A DNA stretch of 64,000 nucleotides from Bathymodiolus brooksi. Lineage: Eukaryota > Mollusca > Bivalvia > Mytilida > Modiolidae. Shown here in pieces: positions 47,407 to 60,200 of the stretch; position 1 is the first letter of the stretch; the number at the start of each line of letters is the position of its first letter. A model generated the notes under the pieces. That model worked only from the letters and a program-made list of their open reading frames with translations. It made no database searches and was not told the origin of the DNA. The DNA lies in contig OY804575.1 of NCBI GenBank assembly GCA_963680875.1, positions 102,169,505 to 102,233,504 on the forward strand, in the 5' to 3' direction. A program made the position numbers and the translations under genes.

Positions 47407-47517
47407 CTTTATGCCTGTTACGCTATGCGTAGCTAATTCCACTTTGGCAAAGGTTCCCTTTCCAAGTGTTTGACCGTCCATGACATAGCGGCCGATGCAT
47501 TGAATTTTCTTTCCCAT
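47407..47517 (-). CDS. Protein kinase exon 1 with start codon (AMPK-related, HUNK-like)
   Basis: This first coding exon has 37 codons: MGKKIQCIGRYVMDG, then LGKGTFAKVE (glycine-rich loop G19-x-G21-xxxx-V26) and ATHSVTGIK. In-frame TAA TGA lie two codons upstream of the ATG, fixing the start. The donor is AAG|GTGAGA at 47406 (minus strand). The exon ends in phase 0 immediately before the VAIK lysine supplied by exon 2 at 21183-21311; the joined product has the normal spacing from loop to lysine for protein kinases. Only eight residues precede GRY, a short N-terminus. Family: CAMK/AMPK-related; 'GRY...LG.G.FAKV...H..TG' fits HUNK, but AMPK or SNRK-like alternatives are not excluded. The 5' UTR and promoter are not located with certainty. 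Confidence 0.85.
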
Positions 47518-48794
47518 TTCTCATTAATGAATATTTGTATTCCATTTCTTCGTATATATCTCCATCTTCTGTAAAATTGTCAAATAAAAAAGCCATAAAG
47601 CACCACCTGTACTGGCATTTGTTTCTGAAATCAGCTGTTCACTTCCGATTTTAATATACGCCGGAAATAGAAAATTACCAAATGATAAAAGACCGATTTC
47701 AATTCGAAGTCAGTCGTAGAAAAATATCCATCGTGAAGAATAAGTAATTGTTCTCTGATCTACATTCCAGATCCAATTCCGATGGTCAAAACCTACGATA
47801 AACTGTTGATTTCTCACGTGTTGTTCACTTGTTTATTCATATAAATGAATTTCTATTGATTGCAGAATGTGAAGGAATCGATCAATTTCATCAAAATCTA
47901 ATTCCTTAAAGCCTTTTTAGAACACTTTCGATTGCCCTATTTTCGTGAATAACACCATAAGTAGTCAGTAATCTGCAACACCCGAAAGCATCCTACGTCA
48001 ACCATTTTGCATCCCAAGAATTACGCAGGTCATGTGACTCTCTAATTCATGAAAATTTCATTCCAAAACATTGGATATGATAATTGCAAGGCTGGTGAAG
48101 CATAACCATGACAACGTACTGTCAATATAGTAATTGTTCGATTTTCTGATGCCTTTTACAGATATTAACGCTATTTACCTGTAAAGCAGACGATAGAAAT
48201 TGATGCTGACCAAAGAGAGACTACTTTCCATGGAATATTGGAATTCTAATATGGATAAATGGAATTCAAGACATTCTGGAAATGTTCCGATGATTTCCAA
48301 ATAAAAACAACTTGCTGTAGTAAAAGAATACGCTATAGGTACATATTAAGGGGCATACTGCGGACAGGACAAATTTTGATACTACAAATATATTCAACCC
48401 TCTTCCTCTAGGTGCTTGTTCTTTGTGAATAACAGTTGCTCAAAATTACAATCAAGCTAGCAAACATAAAACTATACTGTAACCCGTAAAAAACTACTTT
48501 TGACATTTTTAAAATCCCGTTACACAGAAAGCGGTTCAGTCTAACGGTCTAATTACCTGTAACTGACGAAGCCCAGATAGGAATAGAACTTGTTTTAGCA
48601 CTTCTTTGTTCTTCAGCGAATTAACTTTTCTTTGCAGAAAACATGAACTCTATTTCATTGTAGCCAAAACGAAGTTGAATATTTTAATCTCGCACTTAGT
48701 AAAATATCAACTTCTGACAGTATACGCTTTTTCATATGTACATGCCTTTGTCGCTTTGATAGATTCATTGATATGTTTTCGATAACAGTATCAC
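47518..48794. other. Putative upstream region of the kinase gene
   Basis: Less AT-rich than the intron. No TATA box or 5' UTR exon could be supported. A minus-strand frame at 48655-48882 overlaps the inverted-duplication arm and has no recognisable family. Confidence 0.35.
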
Positions 48795-48975
48795 CACGCG
48801 TACAACACCTCTCGAGCGGTGGCGGTGCGGAGGTGCTTCCGGTTCCATCCGGTGACGTTTTGAAGCGGAGAATTCTATCCACTTTCTAGGTCAGTCGATA
48901 TTATTTCATAACTTATTAAGTTTTACATTATGAAACATTTCAGACGGAACTCAACGATTTCTCTTCAGGGATTAT
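48795..48975 (+). repeat. Left arm of a ~180-bp inverted duplication
   Basis: GGTGGCGGTGCGGAGGTG, GAAGCGGAGAATTCTATC, TTATTAAGTTTTACATTA and CAGACGGAACTC recur in reverse order at 50958-51157 with scattered differences. It is GC-rich with CpGs and a GTGACGTTTT motif, hence possibly promoter-derived. Confidence 0.8.
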
Positions 48976-49160
48976 TCAAAAAACGACAGAATCCAAAGAC
49001 AAGGCAAAATCGAGATAACACACACGAAAACGACAAAAAGGAGGGGTACAAAAAAAACCAGAGCACAGAGGGGAAACAAATTCACATAAATGAGACGACA
49101 CAAAAACTGAAGCACTTACATATTTTTCATGCTCGAGAGCTGTTGTACGCGGTGAACTAA
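48930..49160 (+). CDS. Hypothetical 76-aa basic frame beginning in the left arm
   Basis: MKHFRRNSTISLQGLFKK then a Lys/Asn/Gln/Thr-rich stretch ending ARELLYAVN. It starts inside the inverted-duplication arm and runs out of it. No motif or signal peptide. The equivalent ATG is absent from the right arm. Likely chance, kept because it is directly downstream of promoter-like sequence. Confidence 0.15.
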   Translation: MKHFRRNSTISLQGLFKKRQNPKTRQNRDNTHENDKKEGYKKNQSTEGKQIHINETTQKLKHLHIFHARELLYAVN

Positions 49161-49445
49161 ACTCATTGCGAATAGTTGCACGTGCGAAAGACGACTGTCG
49201 AGGTAATATATTAGTTATCTTCTATTATATAATTCGTCTCAAATTTAATATTTTCAGAAAGTAATGATTTATTGAAAATACGACTTTAAACAGGAAAATA
49301 AATGTAAATCACACACACACAAAACCATAAGAACCAACTATGAAACAAAGCAAATTACAATTTCTCAGAAAATATCTTAAGTTGATTAACTTGTCACAGA
49401 CTGACATAAAAAAAATTGTGTTTGGTGCAAACATATTTTATTCCG

Positions 49446-49617
49446 GAGCACCTGAGCTCATCCCAGGCTTAAATAGTGAAGTTCGTGTTTCTCGTTTTAT
49501 GTGTAGTGTTTTGTAGATCGTTGTTTGTACATTTGACCTTTTTCGTTTGACCATTGTGTTGTCTGTCCTTCGATTTACGGATTCTTATTACCCCTTTGGT
49601 TTCTTCAAACACTTCTT
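49446..49617 (+). repeat. Dispersed repeat D, copy
   Basis: CCATTGTGTTGTCTGTCCTT, CGATTTACGGATTCTTATTA and CCCCTTTGGTTTCTTCAAAC align with 4228-4425. Confidence 0.6.
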
Positions 49618-50265
49618 ATTCCAAAAACATACATAATAAGAGATTCCATTTGTAAACAAAAGAAGTAAAACAAATGATTCAATATTCAATACTTTATTCA
49701 CTCAAGATACACATATAATTGTGTTACAAGAGGCCATTGAATAAAACTGTTCAATAACAGACAAACCAGGTTCATATACACAGGGGCGTAGGAGCAAACA
49801 CTTAGAAGCTGAATTTGTAGCATGGAAACAAAAAATGTCTACTTTACCAAGAGGTATAAAGGCATGATTTGATGCCAAGCGCTCCCGTTTATGCTTGTCA
49901 GTTTTGAAAAGCTTGTCTCTCTTCCAGGTCCTGTTCTAAAGCTTGTACCCCCAACAGTTCAAATATCATACCTCAGTATCTTCATTTAAGGTTTGGGTTC
50001 TTCCTACATGTATTTGTAAAATGCACGTACATGGTGGGTTATTCTTATAAATGTAAAATGCACGTACATGTACATATAGTGGGTTCTTCCTATTTGTAAA
50101 CGTACATGGGAAAGATATTGCATAATTCAGGATTCTGATTCTTTTTATTAAGGAGATATGCGGACAGTTCAAGAACAAACAAAAAAGAATCACTGATACA
50201 TTCCAGGAGGAACAAATATGACGGTCTAATTTTATGTATTCATAAATATGTGTTGAATTCACAGG
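49618..50265. other. Mixed sequence 3' of the hypothetical gene
   Basis: Minus-strand AATAAA at 50154-50159 lies ~107 bp after the stop at 50266. A second short protein-like stretch (FELLGVQALEQDLEERQAF, stop near 49918) and another AATAAA near 49690-49700 suggest the tail of a different exon or a pseudogene. Confidence 0.3.
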
Positions 50266-50522
50266 TTATAAATGATGGACGGAATGAAATTTAAAGGAAC
50301 AGTAGCTGCGTTTGCCGACTACATTTGTATGTCCAGTACTACTTGGGGTTACAGGTAACAAAAGTCTTTTTCGTTTAAGAGTGGATCCTTTTAGTGGTGT
50401 ACATTTATGTTTCCTCCCACTTTGTTGCGAAGATTCATATAAATCATTTAAAATTTCAGGCGGGAGTTTTCTACATAATTGAGAAAAAAAAATTGTGTCG
50501 TGGTAAATTGCGACGTTTTGGT
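50266..50522 (-). CDS. Hypothetical gene, exon 2 (84 aa and stop)
   Basis: On the minus strand, a pyrimidine-rich CCCTTTGGCTTCACAG acceptor is followed by an 84-codon open frame: QNVAIYHDTIFFSQLCRK, LPPEILNDLYESS, then a basic segment with GRKHKCTPLKGSTLKRKR, LLLPVTPSS and VGKRSYCSFKFHSVHHL before TAA. The exon starts in phase 1, matching the donor of the proposed exon 1. Composition is protein-like: an amphipathic N-half, then a Lys/Arg cluster that could be nuclear targeting, with TP dipeptides. AATAAA follows about 107 bp downstream. I recognise no family. The frame has no ATG of its own, so it is missed by start-to-stop scans. Confidence 0.4.
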
Positions 50523-50667
50523 CTGTGAAGCCAAAGGGAACTCAAGACTTCTTCTTTGTCATTTTCCACTATATTTGCTATCACTACCTACAATATGGTA
50601 TATTTTGGGATTATATAAATGACTCTGAATATACATAAAGTATTAATTGTATTTTATCGGTAATTAC

Positions 50668-50785
50668 GAGATAAAAGGATTGCAAATGAAATTTGCACCA
50701 CCACCGATAAGACCTCCACAATCGCCACCGAATGACTTCCATTGCTTTTGGTTGAATCGCGTCGATTTACGATACTACTGGTCAT
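50668..50785 (-). CDS. Hypothetical gene, exon 1 (39 aa)
   Basis: Starts ATG at 50785 after GAATTAAA and encodes MTSSIVNRRDSTKSNGSHS then a hydrophobic helix-like VAIVEVLSVVVQISFAILLS. A TCTC|GTAATT donor at 50667 leaves one base and joins exon 2 at 50522 in frame, giving 124 residues with a 145-bp intron. The upstream arm of the inverted duplication (50958-51157) would act as its promoter or 5' UTR. The start, donor and join are predicted only; the frame agreement is 1-in-3 by chance. Confidence 0.3.
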
Positions 50786-50957
50786 TTTAATTCACTTTTG
50801 TCGAAGAATAATATCGAATACTCTCAAACAGGACCCCCTTTTAACACAATAAATGCCGACGCATTTTCAAAACTTAAACTTGTGTGACCTGACACGCAAA
50901 ACTAACGTGGTCATCCGACTTTACCACGAAGTGTTTGGAAAAACTAGGACTTATTTT

Positions 50958-51157
50958 CTGAAGAGAAATCGTTTATCAGTTGCCAAAATGATTTAAGAGT
51001 TCCGTCTGAAATGTGTTTAATGTAAAACTTAATAAGCTATGAAATAATATCAATTGACCTAGAAAGTTGATAGAATTCTCCGCTTCAAAACCGTCACTTG
51101 ACGGAACCGGAAACACCTCCGCACCGCCACCGATCGAGAGGTGTTGAACGTGCAATA
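50958..51157 (-). repeat. Right arm of the inverted duplication
   Basis: Complementary to 48795-48975 (CTGAAGAGAAATCGTT, GAGTTCCGTCTGAAATG, GATAGAATTCTCCGCTTC, CACCTCCGCACCGCCACCG). Lies immediately upstream of the hypothetical gene and ~40 bp before the 32-bp array. Confidence 0.8.
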
Positions 51158-51200
51158 TAGTGTAACGAAATTTGGTCAGAAGCCTGTTCATTCGGATATG

Positions 51201-54200
51201 ATCAGTGACACCCCTCTGCTAGGTAGTCTATCATCAGTGACACCCCTCTGCTAGGTAGTCTATCATCAGTGACACCCCTCTGTTAGGTAGTCTATCATCA
51301 GTGACACCCCTCTGCTAGGTAGTCTATCATCAGTGACACCCCTCTGCTAGGTAGTCTATCATCAGTGACACTCCTCTGCTAGGTAGTCTATCATCAGTGA
51401 CACCCCTCTGTTAGGTAGTCTATCATCAGTGACACCCCTCTGTTAGGTAGTCTATCATCAGTGACACCCCTCTGTTAGGTAGTCTATCATCAGTGACACC
51501 CCTCTGCTAGGTTGTCTATCATCAGTGACACCCCTCTGCTAGGTAGTCTATCATCAGTGACACCCCTCTGCTAGGTAGTCTATCATCAGTGACACCCATC
51601 TGCTAGATTGTCTATCATCAGTGACACCCCTCTGCTAGGTAGTCTATCATCAGTGACACCCCTCTGCTAGGTAGTCTATCATCAGTGACACCCCTCTGCT
51701 AGCTAGTCTATCATCAGTGACACCCCTCTGCTAGGTAGTCTATCATCAGTGACACCCCTCTACTAGGTAGTCTATCATCAGTGACACCTCTCTGCTAGGT
51801 AGTCTATCATCAGTGACACCCCTCTGCTAGGTAGTCTATCATCAGTGACACCCCTCTGCTAGGTAGTCTATCATCAGTGACACCCCTCTGCTAGGTAGTC
51901 TATCATCAGTGACACCACTCTGTTATGTAGTCTATCATCAGTGACACCCCTCTACTAGGTAGTCTATCATCAGTGACACCCCTCTGCTAGGTTGTCTATC
52001 ATCAGTGACACCCCTCTGCTAGGTAGTCTATCATCAGTGACACCCCTCTGCGAGGTAGTCTATCATCAGTGACACCCCTCTGCTAGCTAGTCTATCATCA
52101 GTGACACCCCTCTGCTAGGTAATCTATCATTAGTGACACCCCTCTGCTAGGTAGTCTAACATCAGTAACACCCCTCTGCTAGCTAGTCTATCATCAGTGA
52201 CACCCCTCTGCTAGGTAGTCTATCATCAGTGACACCCCTCTACTAGGTAGTCTATCATCATTGACACCTCTCTGCTAGGTAGTCTATCATCAGTGACACC
52301 CCTCTGCTAGGTAGTCTATCATCAGTGACACCCCTCTGCTAGGTAGTCTATCATCAGTGACACCCCTCTGCTAGGTAGTCTATCATCAGTGACACCTCTC
52401 TGCTAGGTAGTCTATCATCAGTGACACCCCTCTGCTAGGTAGTCTATCATCAGTGACACCCCTCTGCTAGGTAGTCTATCATCAGTGACACCCCTCTGCT
52501 AGGTAGTCTATCATCAGTGACACCCCCTGCTAGGTAGTCTATCATCAGTGACACCCCCCTGCTAGGTAGTCTATCATCAGTGACACCCCTCTGTTAGGTA
52601 GTCTATCATCAGTGACACCCCTCTGTTAGGTAGTCTATCATCAGTGACACCCCTCTGTTAGGTAGTCTATCATCAGTGACACCCCTCTGCTAGGTAGTCT
52701 ATCATCAGTGACACCCCTCTGATAGGTAGTCTATCATCAGTGACACCCCTCTGCTAGGTAGTCTATCATCAGTGACACCCCTCTGCTAGGTAGTCTATCA
52801 TCAGTGACACCACTCTGTTATGTAGTCTATCATCAGTGACACCCCTCTACTAGGTAGTCTATCATCAGTGACACCCCTCTGCTAGGTTGTCTATCATCAG
52901 TGACACCCCTCTGCTAGGTAGTCTATCATCAGTGACACCCCTCTGCTAGGTTGTCTATCATCAGTGACACCCCTCTGCTAGGTAGTCTATCATCAGTGAC
53001 ACCCCTCTGCTAGGTAGTCTATCATCAGTGACACCCCTCTGCTAGGTAGTCTATCATCAGTGACACCCCTCTGCGAGGTAGTCTATCATCAGTGTCACCC
53101 CTCTGCTAGCTAGTCTATCATCAGTGACACCCCTCTGCTAGGTAATCTATCATCAGTGACACCCCTCTGCTAGGTAGTCTAACATCAGTGACACCCCTCT
53201 GCTAGCTAGTCTATCATCAGTGACACCCCTCTACTAGGTAGTCTATCATCATTGACACCTCTCTGCTAGGTAGTCTATCATCAGTGACACCACTCTGCTA
53301 GGTAGTCTATCATCAGTGACACCCCTCTGCTAGGTAGTCTATCATCAGTGACACCCCTCTGCTAGGTAGTCTATCATCAGTGACACCTCTCTGCTAGGTA
53401 GTCTATCATCAGTGACACCCCTCTGCTAGGTAGTCTATCATCAGTGACACCCCTCTGCTAGGTTGTCTATCATCAGTGACACCCCTCTGCTAGGTAGTCT
53501 ATCATCAGTGACACCCCTCTGCTAGGTAGTCTATCATCAGTGACACCCCTCTGCTAGGTAGTCTATCATCAGTGACACCCCTCTGCTAGGTAGTCTATCA
53601 TCAGTGACACCCCTCTGTTAGGTAGTCTATCATCAGTGACACCCCTCTGTTAGGTAGTCTATCATCAGTGACACCCCTCTGCTAGCTAGTCTATCATCAG
53701 TGACACCCCTCTGCTAGGTAGTCTATCATCAGTGACACCCCTCTACTAGGTAGTCTATCATCAGTGACACCTCTCTGCTAGGTAGTCTATCATCAGTGAC
53801 ACCTCTCTGCTAGGAAGTCTATCATCAGTGACACCCCTCTGCTAGGTAGTCTATCATCAGTGACACCCCTCTGCTAGGTAGTCTATCATCAGTGACACCC
53901 CTCTGCTAGGTAGTCTATCATCAGTGACACCTCTCTGCTAGGTAGTCTATCATCAGTGACACCCCTCTGTTAGGTAGTCTATCATCAGTGACACCCCTCT
54001 GCTAGGTAGTCTATCATCAGTGACACTCCTCTGCTAGGTAGTCTATCATCAGTGACACCCCTCTGTTAGGTAGTCTATCATCAGTGACACCCCTCTGTTA
54101 GGTAGTCTATCATCAGTGACACCCCTCTGCTAGGTAGTCTATCATCAGTGACACCCCTCTGCTAGGTAGTCTATCATCAGTGACACCCCTCTGCGAGGTA

Positions 54201-57200
54201 GTCTATCATCAGTGACACCCCTCTGCTAGCTAGTCTATCATCAGTGACACCCCTCTGCTAGGTAATCTATCATCAGTGACACCCCTCTGCTAGGTAGTCT
54301 AACATCAGTGACACCCCTCTGCTAGCTAGTCTATCATCAGTGACACCCCTCTACTAGGTAGTCTATCATCATTGACACCTCTCTGCTAGGTAGTCTATCA
54401 TCAGTGACACCCCTCTGCTAGGTAGTCTATCATCAGTGACACCTCTCTGCTAGGTAGTCTATCATCAGTGACACCCCTCTGCTAGGTAGTCTATCATCAG
54501 TGACACCCCTCTGCTAGGTTGTCTATCATCAGTGACACTCCTCTGCTAGGTAGTCTATCATCAGTGACACCCCTCTGCTAGGTAGTCTATCATCAGTGAC
54601 ACCCCTCTGCTAGGTAGTCTATCATCAGTGACACCCCTCTGCTAGGTAGTCTATCATCAGTGACACCCCTCTGTTAGGTAGTCTATCATCAGTGACACCC
54701 CTCTGTTAGGTAGTCTATCATCAGTGACACCCCTCTGCTAGCTAGTCTATCATCAGTGACACCCCTCTGCTAGGTAGTCTATCATCAGTGACACCCCTCT
54801 ACTAGGTAGTCTATCATCAGTGACACCTCTCTGCTAGGTAGTCTATCATCAGTGACACCTCTCTGCTAGGAAGTCTATCATCAGTGACACCCCTCTGCTA
54901 GGTAGTCTATCATCAGTGACACCCCTCTGCTAGGTAGTCTATCATCAGTGACACCCCTCTGCTAGGTAGTCTATCATCAGTGACACCTCTCTGCTAGGTA
55001 GTCTATCATCAGTGACACCCCTCTGTTAGGTAGTCTATCATCAGTGACACCCCTCTGCTAGGTAGTCTATCATCAGTGACACCCCTCTGCTAGGTAGTCT
55101 ATCATCAGTGACACTCCTCTGCTAGGTAGTCTATCATCAGTGACACCCCTCTGTTAGGTAGTCTATCATCAGTGACACCCCTCTGTTAGGTAGTCTATCA
55201 TCAGTGACACCCCTCTGCTAGGTAGTCTATCATCAGTGACACCTCTCTGCTAGGTAGTCTATCATCAGTGACACCCCTCTGCTAGGTAGTCTATCATCAG
55301 TGACACCCCTCTGCTAGGTAGTCTATCATCAGTGACACTCCTCTGCTAGGTAGTCTATCATCAGTGACACCCCTCTGTTAGGTAGTCTATCATCAGTGAC
55401 ACCCCTCTGTTAGGTAGTCTATCATCAGTGACACCCCTCTGCTAGGTAGTCTATCATCAGTGACACCTCTCTGCTAGGTAGTCTATCATCAGTGACACCC
55501 CTCTGCTAGGTAGTCTATCATCAGTGACACCCCTCTGCTAGGTAGTCTATCATCAGTGACACCCCTCTGCTAGGTAGTCTATCATCAGTGACACCCCTCT
55601 GCTAGGTAGTCTATCATCAGTGACACCTCTCTGCTAGGTAGTCTATCATCAGTGACACCTCTCTGCTAGGTAGTCTATCATCAGTGACACCCCTCTGTTA
55701 GGTAGTCTATCATCAGTGACACCCCTCTGCTAGGTAGTCTATCATCAGTGACACCTCTCTGCTAGGTAGTCTATCATCAGTGACACCTCTCTACTAGGTA
55801 GTCTATCATCAGTGACACCCCTCTGCTAAGTTTTCTATCATCAGTGACACCCCTCTGTTAGGTAGTCTATCATCAGTGACACCCCTCTGCTAGGTTGTCT
55901 ATCATCGGTGACACCCCTCTGCTAGGTAGTCTATCATCAGTGACACCCCTCTGCTAGGTAGTCTATCATCAGTGACACCCCTCTGCTAGGTTGTCTATCA
56001 TCAGTGACACCCCTCTGCTAGGTAGTCTATCATCAGTGACACCTCTCTGCTAGGTAGTCTATCATCAGTGACACCCCTCTGCTAGGTAGTCTATCATCAG
56101 TGACACCCCTCTGCTAGGTTGTCTATCATCAGTGACACCCCTCTGCTAGGTAGTCTATCATCAGTGACACCTCTCTGCTAGGTAGTCTATCATCAGTGAC
56201 ACCCCTCTGCTAGGTAGTCTATCATCAGTGACACCCCTCTGTTAGGTAGTCTATCATCAGTGACACCCCTCTGCTAGGTAGTCTATCATCAGTGACACCC
56301 CTCTGTTAGGTAGTCTATCATCAGTGACACCTCTCTGCTAGGTAGTCTATCATCAGTGACACCCCTCTGCTAGGTAGTCTATCATCAGTGACACCCCTCT
56401 GCTAGGTAGTCTATCATCAGTGACACCCCTCTGCTAGGTAGTCTATCATCAGTGACACCCCTCTGTTAGGTAGTCTATCATCAGTGACACCCCTCTGTTA
56501 GGTAGTCTATCATCAGTGACACCCCTCTGCTAGGTAGTCTATCATCAGTGACACCTCTCTGCTAGGTAGTCTATCATCAGTGACACCCCTCTGCTAGGTA
56601 GTCTATCATCAGTGACACCCCTCTGCTAGGTTGTCTATCATCAGTGACACCCCTCTGCTAGGTAGTCTATCATCAGTGACACCCCTCTGCTAGGTAGTCT
56701 ATCATCAGTGACACCCCTCTGCTAGGTAGTCTATCATCAGTGACACCCCTCTGCTAGGTAGTCTATCATCAGTGACACCCCTCTGTTAGGTAGTCTATCA
56801 TCAGTGACACCCCTCTGTTAGGTAGTCTATCATCAGTGACACCCCTCTGCTAGCTAGTCTATCATCAGTGACACCCCTCTGCTAGGTAGTCTATCATCAG
56901 TGACACCCCTCTACTAGGTAGTCTATCATCAGTGACACCTCTCTGCTAGGTAGTCTATCATCAGTGACACCTCTCTGCTAGGAAGTCTATCATCAGTGAC
57001 ACCCCTCAGCTAGGTAGTCTATCATCAGTGACACCCCTCTGCTAGGTTGTCTATCATCAGTGACACCCCTCTGCTAGGTAGTCTATCATCAGTGACACCT
57101 CTCTGCTAGGTAGTCTATCATCAGTGACACCCCTCTGTTAGGTAGTCTATCATCAGTGACACCCCTCTGCTAGGTAGTCTATCATCAGTGACACCCCTCT

Positions 57201-60200
57201 GCTAGGTAGTCTATCATCAGTGACACCTCTCTGCTAGGTAGTCTATCATCAGTGACACCCCTCTGTTAGGTAGTCTATCATCAGTGACACTCCTCTGCTA
57301 GGTAGTCTATCATCAGTGACACCCCTCTGTTAGGTAGTCTATCATCAGTGACACTCCTCTGCTAGGTAGTCTATCATCAGTGACACCCCTCTGTTAGGTA
57401 GTCTATCATCAGTGACACCCCTCTGTTAGGTAGTCTATCATCAGTGACACCCCTCTGCTAGGTAGTCTATCATCAGTGACACCTCTCTGCTAGGTAGTCT
57501 ATCATCAGTGACACCCCTCTGCTAGGTAGTCTATCATCAGTGACACCCCTCTGCTAGGTAGTCTATCATCAGTGACACCCCTCTGCTAGGTAGTCTATCA
57601 TCAGTGACACCCCTCTGCTAGGTAGTCTATCATCAGTGACACCTCTCTGCTAGGTAGTCTATCATCAGTGACACCTCTCTGCTAGGTAGTCTATCATCAG
57701 TGACACCCCTCTGTTAGGTAGTCTATCATCAGTGACACCCCTCTGCTAGGTAGTCTATCATCAGTGACACCTCTCTGCTAGGTAGTCTATCATCAGTGAC
57801 ACCTCTCTACTAGGTAGTCTATCATCAGTGACACCCCTCTGCTAAGTTTTCTATCATCAGTGACACCCCTCTGTTAGGTAGTCTATCATCAGTGACACCC
57901 CTCTGCTAGGTTGTCTATCATCGGTGACACCCCTCTGCTAGGTAGTCTATCATCAGTGACACCCCTCTGCTAGGTAGTCTATCATCAGTGACACCCCTCT
58001 GCTAGGTTGTCTATCATCAGTGACACCCCTCTGCTAGGTAGTCTATCATCAGTGACACCTCTCTGCTAGGTAGTCTATCATCAGTGACACCCCTCTGCTA
58101 GGTAGTCTATCATCAGTGACACCCCTCTGCTAGGTTGTCTATCATCAGTGACACCCCTCTGCTAGGTAGTCTATCATCAGTGACACCTCTCTGCTAGGTA
58201 GTCTATCATCAGTGACACCCCTCTGCTAGGTAGTCTATCATCAGTGACACCCCTCTGTTAGGTAGTCTATCATCAGTGACACCCCTCTGCTAGGTAGTCT
58301 ATCATCAGTGACACCCCTCTGTTAGGTAGTCTATCATCAGTGACACCTCTCTGCTAGGTAGTCTATCATCAGTGACACCCCTCTGCTAGGTAGTCTATCA
58401 TCAGTGACACCCCTCTGCTAGGTAGTCTATCATCAGTGACACCCCTCTGCTAGGTAGTCTATCATCAGTGACACCCCTCTGTTAGGTAGTCTATCATCAG
58501 TGACACCCCTCTGTTAGGTAGTCTATCATCAGTGACACCCCTCTGCTAGGTAGTCTATCATCAGTGACACCTCTCTGCTAGGTAGTCTATCATCAGTGAC
58601 ACCCCTCTGCTAGGTAGTCTATCATCAGTGACACCCCTCTGCTAGGTTGTCTATCATCAGTGACACCCCTCTGCTAGGTAGTCTATCATCAGTGACACCC
58701 CTCTGCTAGGTAGTCTATCATCAGTGACACCCCTCTGCTAGGTAGTCTATCATCAGTGACACCCCTCTGCTAGGTAGTCTATCATCAGTGACACCCCTCT
58801 GTTAGGTAGTCTATCATCAGTGACACCCCTCTGTTAGGTAGTCTATCATCAGTGACACCCCTCTGCTAGCTAGTCTATCATCAGTGACACCCCTCTGCTA
58901 GGTAGTCTATCATCAGTGACACCCCTCTACTAGGTAGTCTATCATCAGTGACACCTCTCTGCTAGGTAGTCTATCATCAGTGACACCTCTCTGCTAGGAA
59001 GTCTATCATCAGTGACACCCCTCTGCTAGGTAGTCTATCATCAGTGACACCCCTCTGCTAGGTTGTCTATCATCAGTGACACCCCTCTGCTAGGTAGTCT
59101 ATCATCAGTGACACCTCTCTGCTAGGTAGTCTATCATCAGTGACACCCCTCTGTTAGGTAGTCTATCATCAGTGACACCCCTCTGCTAGGTAGTCTATCA
59201 TCAGTGACACCCCTCTGCTAGGTAGTCTATCATCAGTGACACCTCTCTGCTAGGTAGTCTATCATCAGTGACACCCCTCTGTTAGGTAGTCTATCATCAG
59301 TGACACCCCTCTGTTAGGTAGTCTATCATCAGTGACACCCCTCTGCTAGGTAGTCTATCATCAGTGACACCTCTCTGCTAGGTAGTCTATCATCAGTGAC
59401 ACCCCTCTGCTAGGTAGTCTATCATCAGTGACACCCCTCTGTTAGGTAGTCTATCATCCGTGACACCCCTCTGCTAGGTAGTCTATCATCAGTGACACCT
59501 CTCTGCTAGGTAGTCTATCATCAGTGACACCTCTCTGCTAGGTAGTCTATCATCAGTGACACCCCTCTGTTAGGTAGTCTATCATCAGTGACACCCCTCT
59601 GCTAGGTAGTCTATCATCAGTGACACCTCTCTGCTAGGTAGTCTATCATCAGTGACACCTCTCTACTAGGTAGTCTATCATCAGTGACACCCCTCTGCTA
59701 AGTTTTCTATCATCAGTGACACCCCTCTGTTAGGTAGTCTATCATCAGTGACACCCCTCTGCTAGGTAGTCTATCATCAGTGACACCCCTCTGCTAGGTA
59801 GTCTATCATCAGTGACACCCCTCTGCTAGGTAGTCTATCATCAGTGACACCCCTCTGCTAGGTTGTCTATCATCAGTGACACCCCTCTGCTAGGTAGTCT
59901 ATCATCAGTGACACCTCTCTGCTAGGTAGTCTATCATCAGTGACACCCCTCTGCTAGGTAGTCTATCATCAGTGACACCCCTCTGCTAGGTTGTCTATCA
60001 TCAGTGACACCCCTCTGCTAGGTAGTCTATCATCAGTGACACCTCTCTGCTAGGTAGTCTATCATCAGTGACACCCCTCTGCTAGGTAGTCTATCATCAG
60101 TGACACCCCTCTGTTAGGTAGTCTATCATCAGTGACACCCCTCTGCTAGGTAGTCTATCATCAGTGACACCCCTCTGTTAGGTAGTCTATCATCAGTGAC

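Noticed and set aside
47219..47473. 84-codon plus-strand frame as a gene
   Set aside because: It lies mostly antisense to kinase exon 1 and has no motif.
50471..50587. Alternative minus-strand frame (VVIANIVENDKEE...) upstream of the hypothetical exon 2, needing a one-base slip in a T run
   Set aside because: A frame using the CTTCACAG acceptor at 50523 reads through without any frameshift and is simpler.
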